Numbered from the stretch's first letter, positions 1 to 8,455 are shown. The stretch is 64,000 nucleotides of DNA from Alphaproteobacteria bacterium SO-S41 (GCA_019670725.1 AP024629.1:868001-932000), one strand, 5' to 3'. Notes: a model not told the origin generated them from the sequence alone. Numbers and translations: made by a program.

Positions 1-1
1 G

Positions 2-112
2 CCGTTCCAGACCCTGCCCGGCGGCACCTGGATGGCGGGCGGCCTCTGCGTCGCGGCGATCGCTCTGGCGTGGTGGTGGCTGAGGCGCGGCGGGATCGGC
101 CCCCAAAGGTAA
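2..112 (+). CDS. C-terminal end of an integral membrane protein (partial)
   Basis: The window opens inside a reading frame that ends at a TAA at 110-112. The 36 visible residues contain one hydrophobic helix (AGGLCVAAIALAWWWL) followed by a basic tail (RRGG) and a short polar end. This matches the last transmembrane helix of a multi-pass protein; the pattern of a TWMAGGL turn into the final helix resembles EamA/DMT transporters, but too little is present to be sure. The gene starts outside the window. Confidence 0.55.
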   Translation, partial: PFQTLPGGTWMAGGLCVAAIALAWWWLRRGGIGPQR

Positions 113-184
113 ATTCACCGATCGATGAGCATTACGCTGCGCTGCATCATCTGCTAGCGTGACGCCGTCTCCATTGGGGGTGCG

Positions 185-886
185 ATGAGCAAGAAAATCT
201 ACGCGGACGCCAGGACGGCGCTCGAAGGTCTCACCTTTGACGGCATGGTCGTCATGGCCGGCGGCTTCGGACTTTGCGGCATTCCGGAAAACCTGATTGC
301 GGCGCTGCGCGACAGCGGCGCGCAGAACATCACGGCGATCTCGAACAATGCCGGGGTCGACGGCTTCGGCCTCGGCATGCTGCTCAACACCAAGCAGATC
401 AAGAAGATGATCTCGTCCTATGTCGGCGAGAACAAGGAGTTCGAACGCCAGTATCTCTCCGGCGAACTCCAGCTTGAGTTCAATCCGCAGGGCACGCTCG
501 CCGAGCGCATCCGCGCAGGCGGCGCGGGCATCCCCGCCTTCTTCACTGCGACGGGCTACGGCACGCTGATCGCCGAGGGCAAGGAAACCCGCGAGATCGA
601 CGGCCGCAACTACGTGCTGGAAACCGGGCTCAAGGCTGACCTCTCCATCATCAAGGCGTGGAAGGGCGATCACGAGGGCAATCTCGTCTATCGAAAGACC
701 GCACGGAACTTCAACCCGATGATGGCGACCGCCGGCAAGGTCACGATCGCCGAGGTCGAGGAGATCGTCCCCACCGGCACGCTCGACCCCGACAGCATTC
801 ACACGCCCGGCATCTTCGTGCAGCGCATCTGCCAGGGCACGTTCGAAAAGCGCGTCGAACAACGCACGGTCCGCAAGCAGGCCTAA
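185..886 (+). CDS. scoA: 3-oxoacid CoA-transferase subunit A
   Basis: This 233-residue protein is the alpha subunit of a two-subunit class I CoA-transferase, which moves CoA from succinyl-CoA to acetoacetate or a related 3-oxoacid in ketone-body and PHB catabolism. The N-terminal glycine-rich segment (GGFGLCGIP, residues 27-35) and the later GGAGIPAFFT and ARNFNP motifs are typical of the ScoA/AtoD family, and the length is normal. The start follows a GGGGG purine run at 175-179. Its partner subunit lies at 1593, not directly after it as usual; an unrelated gene and an inverted repeat sit between them. Succinyl-CoA specificity is inferred from similarity to ScoA rather than from a residue seen here. 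Confidence 0.93.
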   Translation: MSKKIYADARTALEGLTFDGMVVMAGGFGLCGIPENLIAALRDSGAQNITAISNNAGVDGFGLGMLLNTKQIKKMISSYVGENKEFERQYLSGELQLEFNPQGTLAERIRAGGAGIPAFFTATGYGTLIAEGKETREIDGRNYVLETGLKADLSIIKAWKGDHEGNLVYRKTARNFNPMMATAGKVTIAEVEEIVPTGTLDPDSIHTPGIFVQRICQGTFEKRVEQRTVRKQA

Positions 887-890
887 CGCC

Positions 891-1469
891 ATGGATCTCA
901 ACGACGCCCGCCTCACCGAGCGCCAGAAGAAATGGTTCGCCTCCGTGCGCGAGGGCCTCGTCCGCGAGACCGGCAAGACGCTTGAGGACTGGGCCAAGAT
1001 CGCCCGCAAGTGCCCAGAGACCAAAACCTCCGCGCGCGTCAAATGGCTGAAGGACACCTACGGTCTCGGCGTCAATCGCGCCGCGACGATCCTCGATGCC
1101 GCCTTCCCCGAAACCATCGGCTGGGACGATCCGGTGGCGATGCTGGACGCGCTCTGGAAGGACCAGGACCTGCGTGCGATCTACGACAAGCTCGCTGCCG
1201 CCGCGATGGCGCTAGGCGGCACGGTCGGCGGCGCGCGGAAGACCTTCAGCGCCTTCTCGCGCAAGGTTCAGTACGCCGCCGCGCGCCCGCACAAAGGCGC
1301 GCTACGCCTCGGTCTCGCCGTGCCGCCATCCGCCGACAAGCGGCTCGAAGCCGCCAAACCCAATGAAGGCTGGTCCGACCGCCTCAAATCCATCGTCACC
1401 CTGACCAAGCCGTCAGACGTCGATGCGGGACTGAAGAAACTCATCAAGCAAGCGTGGGAGGGAGCATGA
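891..1469 (+). CDS. DUF4287/DUF5655 domain protein
   Basis: This soluble 192-residue protein has an N-terminal helical region (about residues 1-75, containing a TGKTLEDWAKIAR segment and a VKWLKDTYGLG segment) that fits DUF4287. A C-terminal part (about 85-190, with SRKVQYAAARP and GWSDRLKS) fits DUF5655. The two domains are often found fused in proteobacteria and their function is unknown to me; the second resembles domains that occur next to nucleic-acid binding modules. It begins 4 bases after scoA and so is probably co-transcribed with it. Its position between the two CoA-transferase subunits is unusual and has no obvious functional explanation. Confidence 0.8.
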   Translation: MDLNDARLTERQKKWFASVREGLVRETGKTLEDWAKIARKCPETKTSARVKWLKDTYGLGVNRAATILDAAFPETIGWDDPVAMLDALWKDQDLRAIYDKLAAAAMALGGTVGGARKTFSAFSRKVQYAAARPHKGALRLGLAVPPSADKRLEAAKPNEGWSDRLKSIVTLTKPSDVDAGLKKLIKQAWEGA

Positions 1470-1486
1470 TAGCCGCCACCCCTCTT

Positions 1487-1567
1487 TGTCATGGTCCGCG
1501 AAGGCGGACCATCCACGACTTGATCGTACCCAGATCCGTAGATGGTCCGCCTTCGCGGACCATGACA
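1487..1567. repeat. Perfect 27-base inverted repeat (REP/BIME-like element)
   Basis: Bases 1487-1513 are the exact reverse complement of 1541-1567, separated by 27 bases. Each arm can also fold by itself into an 8-bp stem (TGGTCCGC/GCGGACCA) with a GAAG loop. The same layout, with related sequence, recurs at 6124, 21016, 47036 and 58388, so this is a member of a dispersed palindromic family. Here it separates the DUF4287 gene from scoB. Confidence 0.9.
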
Positions 1568-1592
1568 CCTATCCCCGTGTTGGAGACCTGAC

Positions 1593-2225
1593 ATGCCCTG
1601 GACACGCGATCAGATGGCGGCGCGCGCCGCGCAGGAATTGCAGGACGGTTTCTACGTCAATCTCGGCATCGGCATCCCGACGCTGGTGGCGAACTACGTG
1701 CCCGAGGGCATGGATGTCACGCTGCAGTCCGAGAACGGCATGCTCGGCCTTGGGCCATTCCCATACGACAACGAGGTCGATCCCGATCTCATCAATGCCG
1801 GCAAGCAGACGATCACCGCGCTCGACAAGACCTCGTATTTCTCGTCCGCCGACAGCTTCGCGATGATCCGCGGCGGCCACATCAATCTCGCCATTCTCGG
1901 CGCGATGGAGGTCGCCGATAACGGCGATATCGCCAACTGGATGATCCCCGGCAAGATGGTGAAGGGCATGGGCGGCGCGATGGATCTCGTCGCCGGCGTG
2001 CAGCGCATCGTCGTGGTGATGGATCACGCCAACAAGGCCGGCGAATCCAAGGTGCTGAAAGCATGCACGCTGCCGCTCACCGGCAAGGGCGTGGTCGACC
2101 GCATCATCACCGATCTCTGCGTGATGGACGTGAAACCCGGCGGCGGCCTCAAACTCGTCGAACTCGCGCCCGGCGTGACGCTGGACGAAGTGCAGGCGAA
2201 GACCGAAGCGGCGCTCGAAGTCTGA
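1593..2225 (+). CDS. scoB: 3-oxoacid CoA-transferase subunit B
   Basis: This 210-residue beta subunit pairs with the subunit encoded at 185. It carries the SENG motif (about residues 46-49), in which the glutamate is the family's covalent CoA-accepting nucleophile, followed by the expected GLGP. Further family landmarks are [11 protein letters not shown] near the N-terminus and [14 protein letters not shown] in the middle. Length is normal for ScoB/AtoA. The gene lies 123 bases after the DUF4287 gene, across a strong palindrome, so its expression relative to scoA may differ. A strong hairpin follows the stop codon. Confidence 0.93.
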   Translation: MPWTRDQMAARAAQELQDGFYVNLGIGIPTLVANYVPEGMDVTLQSENGMLGLGPFPYDNEVDPDLINAGKQTITALDKTSYFSSADSFAMIRGGHINLAILGAMEVADNGDIANWMIPGKMVKGMGGAMDLVAGVQRIVVVMDHANKAGESKVLKACTLPLTGKGVVDRIITDLCVMDVKPGGGLKLVELAPGVTLDEVQAKTEAALEV

Positions 2226-2248
2226 CGCCGCAGCCATTTAGATACGAA

Positions 2249-2280
2249 AACGCCGGCGCGGGGTGACCCGCGCCGGCGTT
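2249..2280. terminator. Bidirectional hairpin terminator
   Basis: A 14-bp GC-rich stem with AA/TT ends (2249-2262 with 2267-2280) closes a 4-base GTGA loop. It sits between the convergent scoB and outer-membrane protein genes, 23 bases from either stop codon. The T tract is very short on both strands, so termination strength is inferred from the stem. Confidence 0.75.
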
Positions 2281-2302
2281 GCCGTTTCGCCTTGCGGCGA
2301 AG

Positions 2303-3259
2303 TTACATGCCGTCGAAGTGGTAGTTCAGGACCGCACGCACCGAGTGGATCTCGAACTTGTCGTCTTCGCGGATCGTGTCGGTGCCCGCCGCATTCACGA
2401 TGCGGAAGGGGTTGGTGAGCGGCGCGGTGCCGGGTCCGACGCGGACGCCGTACTCGTCATCGTTCAGGCTCGTGAAGATATATTCTGCACCAATGCTCCA
2501 GGCACCGCCCAGCTTGGCTTCGACGCCGCCGCCGATCTGGTAGCCCCACGCGCCGTCATCGGCATTGTCCTCGAACTGCGTGAAGCTGTTCGCGGTATTG
2601 GTCGTCAGGAACTCACGATCGATGCTGCCATAGGCGACGCCGCCGGTGGCATATATCAGGAAGTTGTCGGAGGCGAGGAAACCGGCGCGGAGGCGCGCGG
2701 CGCCAAGGAAGTTCAGCTCGCGCGTGAACTGATAGGCCGCCGGGGTCGTCGAGAAGCCGGTGACGCTGTCTTCCACGTTCACATAGCTGCCCTCGATCAG
2801 CGCGCCATAGACGAAGCTGCCGCTCTGCCAGTCGTAACCGAGCCGCAGACCGCCCTCGAAGCCGCCATCGTCGTCTTCCTCGCAACCGCCGGCCGCCGCG
2901 TTGGACAGCGCCTTGCCGTTACAGAAGCCCGGCGAAAACGCATCGGCGCCTGCGCCGGTACGGACCGTATCGCCATAGGTGCCGTCGAGATTGGTATCGA
3001 ACAGCAGCGTCTCGTCGTCACCGCCCGAAGTGAAGCCATAGCCGAGATGGCCGCCGATATAGAAGCCGCCCCAACCCGTCATCATGGGCTCCTCCATGAC
3101 CGGCGCCGGTTCCGCGGCGGGAACAGGCATCGGCGCGGGCGCTTCGGGCGCGGGTTCGATGGGAGTCCCTTGGCCGTTGGCGAAGGCGTTCGACCCCATT
3201 GCGACGAGGGCGCTGGAAGCCAGCACGGCGCTCAGGAGGAATCGGCCAGATTTCTGCAT
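2303..3259 (-). CDS. Outer-membrane beta-barrel protein (Omp25/OmpA-like)
   Basis: The start chosen (3259) has an AAAGG ribosome site seven bases upstream and gives a 318-residue precursor with a clean signal peptide (MQKSGRFLLSAVLASSALVA, cleavage after about AFA). A longer upstream reading frame lacks this. After the signal comes a proline/alanine/glutamate linker (residues about 31-60), then WGGFYIGGHLGYGF, which is the usual first strand of Omp25/Opa-like barrels in alphaproteobacteria. Alternating strands follow, such as GGLRLGYDWQ, LRAGFLASDNFLIYATGGVAYG, and GGGVEAKLGGAWSIGAEYIF. The last strand (VRAVLNYHF) ends three residues before the C-terminus. It probably acts as a small porin or structural surface protein. 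A GATAAT box lies about 50 bases upstream. Confidence 0.88.
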   Translation of the reverse strand: MQKSGRFLLSAVLASSALVAMGSNAFANGQGTPIEPAPEAPAPMPVPAAEPAPVMEEPMMTGWGGFYIGGHLGYGFTSGGDDETLLFDTNLDGTYGDTVRTGAGADAFSPGFCNGKALSNAAAGGCEEDDDGGFEGGLRLGYDWQSGSFVYGALIEGSYVNVEDSVTGFSTTPAAYQFTRELNFLGAARLRAGFLASDNFLIYATGGVAYGSIDREFLTTNTANSFTQFEDNADDGAWGYQIGGGVEAKLGGAWSIGAEYIFTSLNDDEYGVRVGPGTAPLTNPFRIVNAAGTDTIREDDKFEIHSVRAVLNYHFDGM

Positions 3260-3503
3260 TTTACTACCTTTATGATGAAACACGTGTCGTCCCCCGATTA
3301 TCCCTACGCAGCGTTGGACGCTTTGGATGATCGGTCCGCACTCAACGCGGCGCATGCCGTTTCGGGTGTGCCTTCGCGGCCACAAGACGGTTCCATGGCG
3401 CGCGGAACAAAATGGAGGCGTTGGTCTTTAGCCGTGGTTTGGCGGCGCACCGCTCAGCCGCGCCTTGCCCCGCCGGGGGCCAATCGCGCATAAGGCGCCC
3501 CTC

Positions 3504-5306
3504 ATGGCCGCGCCCCTACTCCAGCTCCGCGATATCCGCCTCACCTTCGGGGGCGCGCCCCTGCTTGAGGGCGCTGAGTTCATCGTGAGCAACGGCGACC
3601 GCCTCGCGCTGGTGGGCCGCAACGGTTCGGGCAAGTCGACGCTGCTGAAAATCGCCGCCGGTCTCGTCGAATCCGACAGCGGCTCGCGTTTCGCCGACCC
3701 CAACGCCACCATCCGCTATCTGCCGCAGGAACCGGACCTCTCAGGCTTCGCGACAGTGCTCGCCTATGTCGAGGCAGGTCTCGCCGAGGGCGACGACCCG
3801 CACCGCGCGCTCTATCTGCTAAACGAGCTCGGCCTCACCGGCGCCGAAGATCCCAAGACCCTGTCAGGTGGCGAGCAGCGCCGCGCGGCGCTTGCCCGCA
3901 CGCTCGCACCCAATCCCGATATCCTGCTGCTGGACGAGCCGACCAACCATCTCGATCTTCCCGCCATCGAATGGCTGGAGCGCGAGCTGAACGCGATGTC
4001 CTCGGCGCTTGTCCTCATCAGCCACGATCGCCGCTTCCTCGAACGCCTGTCGCGCAATGTCGTCTGGCTCGATCGCGGCCGCACGCGGCGCATGGAGCGC
4101 GGCTTCGGTCAGTTCGAAGCCTGGCGCGACGAGGTGCTGGCGCAGGAGGAACTGGAACGCCACAAGCTCGACCGCCAGATCGCGCGCGAGGAGGACTGGC
4201 TGCGCTACGGCGTCACCGCGCGGCGCAAGCGCAACCAGGGCCGCCTCGCCGGGCTCAACGATCTCCGCCAGCAGCGCCGCGACCAGCGCAAAGCCTCCGG
4301 CGCCGCCGTGATGGCCGCGACCGAAGGCGCGATGTCCGGCACGCGTGTCGTCGAAGCCAAGGCCATCGCCAAGTCCTATGGCGACGCCGTCATCGTGAAG
4401 GACTTCTCCACCCGCATCGTGCGCGGCGACCGGGTCGGCATTGTCGGGCCCAACGGCGCGGGCAAGACGACGCTGCTGAAACTCCTCACCGGACAGGTGC
4501 AGCCCGACAGCGGCCATATCGTGCTCGGCGCCAATGTCGAACTCGCCTGGCTCGACCAGCAGCGCGCCGCGCTCGATCCCGAAGCCTCGGTCGCCGATAC
4601 GCTGACCGGCGGCGGGGCCGAGACGCTCGCGGTCGGCGGCGTCACGCGCCATGTCGTCGGCTATCTCAAGGACTTCCTCTTCGCCCCCGAACAGACCCGC
4701 CAGAAGGTGCGCGCGCTCTCCGGCGGCGAACGCGGCCGGCTACTGTTGGCGCGCGCCTTTGCGCGGCCCAGCAACCTCATGGTGCTGGACGAACCGACCA
4801 ACGATCTCGATCTCGAGACCCTCGACGTGCTGCAGGAAGCGCTCGCCGCCTATCCCGGCACCGTTCTCCTGGTCAGCCACGACCGCGACTTCCTCGACCG
4901 TGTCGCGACCTCGATCGTGATGGCGGAAGGGCAGGGCCGCTTCACCGAATATCCCGGCGGCTACAGCGACATGGTCACCCAGCGCGGTGCCGGCGTCGAA
5001 GCCAAGAGCGTCGACGCGCCGGCCCGCACCAAGAGCGCCTCAGCGCCCGCCGCACCCCGCGCCCCGTCGCGCAAGCTCTCCTTCAAGGACAAGCACGCGC
5101 TCGAAACCCTGCCGAAGCGCATCGCCGAACTCGAAGCGGAAATGGCCGCGCTGGAAACCAAGCTCCACGACGGCGGCTTCTACACCCGCGACCCCAAGGG
5201 CTTCGCCGCCTCCACAGCCCGTCTCGACGCCGCCCGCACCGAACGCGACGCCGCCGAGAACCAGTGGCTGGAGCTCGAAATGCTCCGCGAGGAGATCGAG
5301 GCGTAG
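3504..5306 (+). CDS. uup: ABC-F family ATPase, Uup type
   Basis: This 600-residue soluble protein has two ABC ATPase domains and no membrane helices. The first Walker A is GRNGSGKST (residues 38-46) with signature LSGGEQRR and Walker B ILLLDEPTNHLD. The second has GPNGAGKTT, LSGGERGR and LMVLDEPTNDLD. A C-terminal coiled coil (about 515-600) after a basic, alanine/proline-rich linker identifies the Uup branch. Uup proteins bind DNA or ribosomes and influence transposon excision and translation. The start at 3504 fits the family N-terminus (MAAPLLQLRDI); a 13-codon upstream extension is possible but lacks support. It is divergent from the barrel gene and convergent with the SDR gene, leaving only 3 bases between stops. 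Confidence 0.92.
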   Translation: MAAPLLQLRDIRLTFGGAPLLEGAEFIVSNGDRLALVGRNGSGKSTLLKIAAGLVESDSGSRFADPNATIRYLPQEPDLSGFATVLAYVEAGLAEGDDPHRALYLLNELGLTGAEDPKTLSGGEQRRAALARTLAPNPDILLLDEPTNHLDLPAIEWLERELNAMSSALVLISHDRRFLERLSRNVVWLDRGRTRRMERGFGQFEAWRDEVLAQEELERHKLDRQIAREEDWLRYGVTARRKRNQGRLAGLNDLRQQRRDQRKASGAAVMAATEGAMSGTRVVEAKAIAKSYGDAVIVKDFSTRIVRGDRVGIVGPNGAGKTTLLKLLTGQVQPDSGHIVLGANVELAWLDQQRAALDPEASVADTLTGGGAETLAVGGVTRHVVGYLKDFLFAPEQTRQKVRALSGGERGRLLLARAFARPSNLMVLDEPTNDLDLETLDVLQEALAAYPGTVLLVSHDRDFLDRVATSIVMAEGQGRFTEYPGGYSDMVTQRGAGVEAKSVDAPARTKSASAPAAPRAPSRKLSFKDKHALETLPKRIAELEAEMAALETKLHDGGFYTRDPKGFAASTARLDAARTERDAAENQWLELEMLREEIEA

Positions 5307-5309
5307 CGC

Positions 5310-6050
5310 CTACGATCCGCCGTCCACCCGGATGATCGCGCCGCTCGTGAAGCTCGACGCCGGGCTTGCCAGGAACAGCGCGGCCGTCACGATCTCCTCC
5401 GGCCGGCCGGGACGGCCCAGCGCGTTGTTCGCGGTCTCGCGCGCCTCTTCCGTCCACGCCTTGGCGATGTCGGTCAGGAATGGGCCGGGCGAGATCGTGT
5501 TCACCCGCACCTTCGGCCCATATTCGCGCGCGAACGACACGGTCATCGCGTTCAGCGCCGACTTCGCACCGGAATAGGGCACGACCTGCGGCAGCGGATA
5601 GAGCGCGCCCGACGACGAGACATTGATGATGACGCCGCCATCGCCGTCATACATCCGCTTGGCGACCAGCGCGCCCAGGCGGAACGGGCCCTTGAAGTTC
5701 AGGTCCAGCACCTTGTCGAACAGCTCTTCGGTCATCTCGTGGCTGGGCACGCGCGGGCTCATGCCGGCATTGTTGACGAGAATGTCGACCCGGCCCCACT
5801 CGCGATAGACGGTGTTGGTCAGCCGCTCCGCGTCTTCCCAGCGCGACATGTTGACGGAAACCGCCAGCGCCTTGCGGCCCATCGCGCGCACTTCCTCGGC
5901 CGCGGCTTCGCAGGCATCGAGCTTGCGGCTGGCGATGATGATATCCGCGCCGCGTTCCGCGAAGGCGCGCACCATCTGCAGGCCGAGGCCACGGCTGCCG
6001 CCGGTGATCAGCGCGATCTTGCCGGTCAGGTCGAACATCTTGTCGATCAT
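5310..6050 (-). CDS. SDR family NAD(P)-dependent oxidoreductase
   Basis: This is a 246-residue classical short-chain dehydrogenase. It has the TGGSRGLG cofactor motif near the N-terminus, NNAG (structural), a catalytic Ser-Tyr-Lys set (NVSSSGALYPLPQVVPYSGAKSA contains the YxxxK), and the C-terminal SGAIIRVDGG end typical of 3-oxoacyl or sugar/steroid-type SDRs. The chosen start at 6050 has GGGAGAG six bases upstream; upstream in-frame ATGs lack that. The substrate cannot be told from sequence. It is transcribed toward uup. Confidence 0.9.
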   Translation of the reverse strand: MIDKMFDLTGKIALITGGSRGLGLQMVRAFAERGADIIIASRKLDACEAAAEEVRAMGRKALAVSVNMSRWEDAERLTNTVYREWGRVDILVNNAGMSPRVPSHEMTEELFDKVLDLNFKGPFRLGALVAKRMYDGDGGVIINVSSSGALYPLPQVVPYSGAKSALNAMTVSFAREYGPKVRVNTISPGPFLTDIAKAWTEEARETANNALGRPGRPEEIVTAALFLASPASSFTSGAIIRVDGGS

Positions 6051-6123
6051 GGTTTCTCTCCCGAGTATTTTGCCCATTCGTTTTAGAGCGTTTTCCGCCC
6101 GGACTGCATCCTTCCATTTCTTC

Positions 6124-6201
6124 GTCATGGGCGCCCTTGAGGCGGCCATCCATGCCACCGGCGCGGCGGCCGATGGATGGCCGGGTCGAGCCCGGCCATG
6201 A
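6124..6201. repeat. Palindromic intergenic repeat (REP/BIME-like)
   Basis: The left arm begins GTCATGGGCGCCCTTGAGGC and the right arm ends GGCCGGGTCGAGCCCGGCCATGAG. The left half folds as a GCC...GGC hairpin and the right half as CCGGG-TCGAG-CCCGG. It shares both halves with the elements at 21016 and 58388. It lies between the divergent SDR and dienelactone hydrolase genes. Confidence 0.8.
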
Positions 6202-6294
6202 GGACCCTAGGAGCGATTCTCACGTGGCTTGCCGGCGAACGGCGCTCGCCCGAATCGAGCTAGACTTCATCAAAACGAAATCCGGGAGGCCGCC

Positions 6295-7008
6295 ATGCGT
6301 ATCACCGAAATCGCCTACACCGCCGATGGCCGCGACATGCGCGGCACGCTCTATGCGGGCGAGGGCAGCGGCAAGCGCCCGGCCGTTCTCGTCTGCCATG
6401 AAGGCCCCGGCCTCGATGGCCACGCCAGGGGTTACGCTGAGCGTCTCGCCAATCTCGGTTATGTCGCCTTCGCGCTCGACTATCATGGCGGCGGCAAGCC
6501 GCTGACCGACCGCGCCGAGATGATGGCGCGGTTCCAGGCGCTCATGGCCGCGCCGGACCGCATCGTGGCGCTCGGCCAGGCGGGCCTCGACGTCCTCCTA
6601 GCCCAACCAGAAGCCGACAGCGCCCGCACCGCCGCGATCGGCTTCTGCTTCGGCGGCACCATGGCGTTTCATCTCGCGCGCGCCGGAGTGCCGCTCAAGG
6701 CTGCGGTCGGCTTCCATGCCGGCCTCGCGACGACCGCGCCGGCGAAAGAGGGCGCGATCACCGCAAAGGTCCTCGCGCTGATCGGCGTCGACGATCCCAT
6801 CATTCCCGCGGCACAGCGCGATGCCTTCATCGCCGAGATGACCGCCGCCAACGCCGACTGGCAGCTCCACCTTTACGGCGGCGTCCAGCACAGCTTCACC
6901 AATCCCGGCGCGGTGACGGCGCATATTCCCGGCATCGTCTATGACGCCGCGGCGGAAAAGCGCTCCTGGCAGGCCACGCTCAATCTGTTCGACGAGGTTT
7001 TCGCCTGA
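6295..7008 (+). CDS. Dienelactone hydrolase family protein
   Basis: This 237-residue alpha/beta hydrolase has the dienelactone hydrolase nucleophile motif GFCFGG with Cys118, an acid at Asp166/167 in GVDD, and a histidine at 199 in GVQHSF. The CHEGPG segment at 34-39 carries the glutamate that in this family positions the cysteine. The start at 6295 follows a GGGAGG site at 6284-6289. The family cleaves dienelactone and other activated esters; members outside aromatic-degradation clusters, as here, usually have unknown substrates. Confidence 0.9.
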   Translation: MRITEIAYTADGRDMRGTLYAGEGSGKRPAVLVCHEGPGLDGHARGYAERLANLGYVAFALDYHGGGKPLTDRAEMMARFQALMAAPDRIVALGQAGLDVLLAQPEADSARTAAIGFCFGGTMAFHLARAGVPLKAAVGFHAGLATTAPAKEGAITAKVLALIGVDDPIIPAAQRDAFIAEMTAANADWQLHLYGGVQHSFTNPGAVTAHIPGIVYDAAAEKRSWQATLNLFDEVFA

Positions 7009-7113
7009 TTTTGCGGGACGCCTGCCCGGTTCGTTTCGCGTTCAAGTGATGTGTAGGATTTAGCCCGGGCCGATCGTCCTTGGGTCGGCTCAGTTCAACG
7101 GAAGGAGAAGCCC

Positions 7114-7476
7114 ATGCCCTATGTTGATGGTTTCGTGCTCGCGGTGCCCAAGGCCAATATCGAGGCCTACAAGAAGATGGCGACGCTCGGCCGCGACGTG
7201 TGGATGAGCCACGGCGCGCTCTCTTATGTCGAGGCGATCGCTGACGACGTGCCTTATGGCGAACTCACCTCGTTCCCTCGTGCAGTGCAGGCGAAGGACG
7301 ACGAGGTCGTGTTCTTCTCCTGGATCACCTTCAAGGATCGCGAAAGCCGCGACGCGATCAACAAGAAGGTCATGGAAGACCCGCGCATGAGCGGGGGCGA
7401 ATACACCAAGGACAACATGCCCTTCGACGGCAAACGCATGATCTATGGCGGCTTCCAGGCGGTCGTTGAGGGTTAG
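7114..7476 (+). CDS. DUF1428 family protein (YbaA-like)
   Basis: This 120-residue protein begins MPYVDGFVLAVPK and contains SYVEAIADDVP, FFSWITFKDRESRD and the ending MIYGGFQ, which together match the DUF1428/YbaA family. The fold is a dimeric alpha/beta barrel of ferredoxin-like type; function is not established. A strong GGAAGGAG site lies 6-8 bases before the ATG. It stands alone between the hydrolase and the cysteine-rich genes. Confidence 0.9.
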   Translation: MPYVDGFVLAVPKANIEAYKKMATLGRDVWMSHGALSYVEAIADDVPYGELTSFPRAVQAKDDEVVFFSWITFKDRESRDAINKKVMEDPRMSGGEYTKDNMPFDGKRMIYGGFQAVVEG

Positions 7477-7591
7477 GGCGCGTCCGCGCTGCCCCAAAGG
7501 CGGCGATGCGTCGCATCGGGCATCTTGGCGAAGCCATGCGCCGCATCGCGCGTTAGCGTCTCGCCGGATGGGCCGGTGGGAGTGATTGGTG

Positions 7592-7951
7592 ATGAAAGCA
7601 ATGATCTGTGCCGCTCTTTTCGCGGCGACTGTGTTTGGCGCGTCGTCCTTCGCTGCCGACCCGCCACCGGCCGCCCCCGTTGATCCGGTTGCCGCCTGCG
7701 CGGCGGAAGGCGGGGTGATCGAACATGTTCCGCCCTCCGGCATCGAAGTCTGCGTCGTCACCTACAAGGATGGCGGCAAGGCCTGCACCGACGGCGACGA
7801 GTGCGAGGGCGACTGCCTGACCACCGAACAGACGCCGGTCCCGGGTGCTGACGGTCTCGTGCACGGCATGTGCACCGAAAAAGGCGGTCTGTCCGGTTGC
7901 TTCGCTCAGATCACCAAGGGCGTCCCCGGTCCGTTCGTCTGCATGGAATAG
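7592..7951 (+). CDS. Exported eight-cysteine protein, paralogue 1
   Basis: A 119-residue precursor with a signal peptide (MKAMICAALFAATVFGASSF, cleavage near FAA|DPP). The mature part has eight cysteines spaced as CxxxGG, C-x4-Y-x-D-x-GK-x-C, DxCEGxC, GxC, GC and a final C three residues from the end. The same eight cysteines and the DGGK and CEG motifs occur in the next gene, so the two are tandem paralogues. The ATG at 7592 has a GGGAG site nine bases upstream; a TTG at 7586 is possible. No known domain is recognised; four disulphides in the periplasm are inferred. Confidence 0.75.
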   Translation: MKAMICAALFAATVFGASSFAADPPPAAPVDPVAACAAEGGVIEHVPPSGIEVCVVTYKDGGKACTDGDECEGDCLTTEQTPVPGADGLVHGMCTEKGGLSGCFAQITKGVPGPFVCME

Positions 7952-8032
7952 GGCGCGGCGCTGGCACGCCTCGCATTCGTCCACGCACGCGGTCTAGGTT
8001 GGCGGCTTGAACGCGATTAGGAGACCGCCCTC

Positions 8033-8440
8033 GTGAAGCTTCGCCATCGGATCGGTTTCGCCGTGCTCGGCCTCGCCCTTGCCGGCTGCACCGCACCTGC
8101 CAAGACCTCAATCCCGGCGCCGTCCTCGCCGGAAACCTCCAGCGAGGCGCCGGTCGGCCCGCCGCCGCCCACGGCCGCCGAACAGGCCGAATGCGACGAG
8201 CAGGGCGGCGAGGTGAAGCGGGTCGGCTTGATGGGCGCTTATGCCTGCGTCATTCCCTACACGGATGCAGGCAAGGTCTGCGCGAACGATTCCGACTGCG
8301 AAGGCGCATGCTGGATCAGCGGCCACCCCGCCGGCCCCGACCCCAAGGCCCGCGGCACCTGCCAGCCCACCAATATGCCGTTCGGTTGTTACGGCACGCT
8401 CGACAAGGCCGTCGTGACCCCGGAAATGTGCGCGGATTAA
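8033..8440 (+). CDS. Eight-cysteine lipoprotein, paralogue 2
   Basis: A 135-residue precursor starting with GTG, preceded by AGGAGA at 8019-8024. The N-terminus has a lipobox (LALAGC, Cys21), so the mature protein is lipid-anchored, followed by a proline/serine-rich linker to about residue 50. The remainder repeats the eight-cysteine module of the preceding gene (CDEQGG, YxDAGKxC, SDCEGAC, GTC, FGC, final EMC). One copy is thus soluble and exported, the other membrane-tethered. Function unknown. Confidence 0.78.
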   Translation: MKLRHRIGFAVLGLALAGCTAPAKTSIPAPSSPETSSEAPVGPPPPTAAEQAECDEQGGEVKRVGLMGAYACVIPYTDAGKVCANDSDCEGACWISGHPAGPDPKARGTCQPTNMPFGCYGTLDKAVVTPEMCAD

Positions 8441-8455
8441 GATGCCGCAAAGAGA

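Noticed and set aside
1487-1567. Repeats considered as a CRISPR array
   Set aside because: The elements are single inverted repeats at scattered sites, with no regularly spaced direct repeats and no cas genes.
2279-3493. Long open frame of 404 codons opposite the outer-membrane protein gene
   Set aside because: It lies antisense to a gene with a signal peptide, ribosome site and barrel motifs. Its predicted protein has only low-complexity Arg/Glu/Val composition typical of GC-rich shadow frames.
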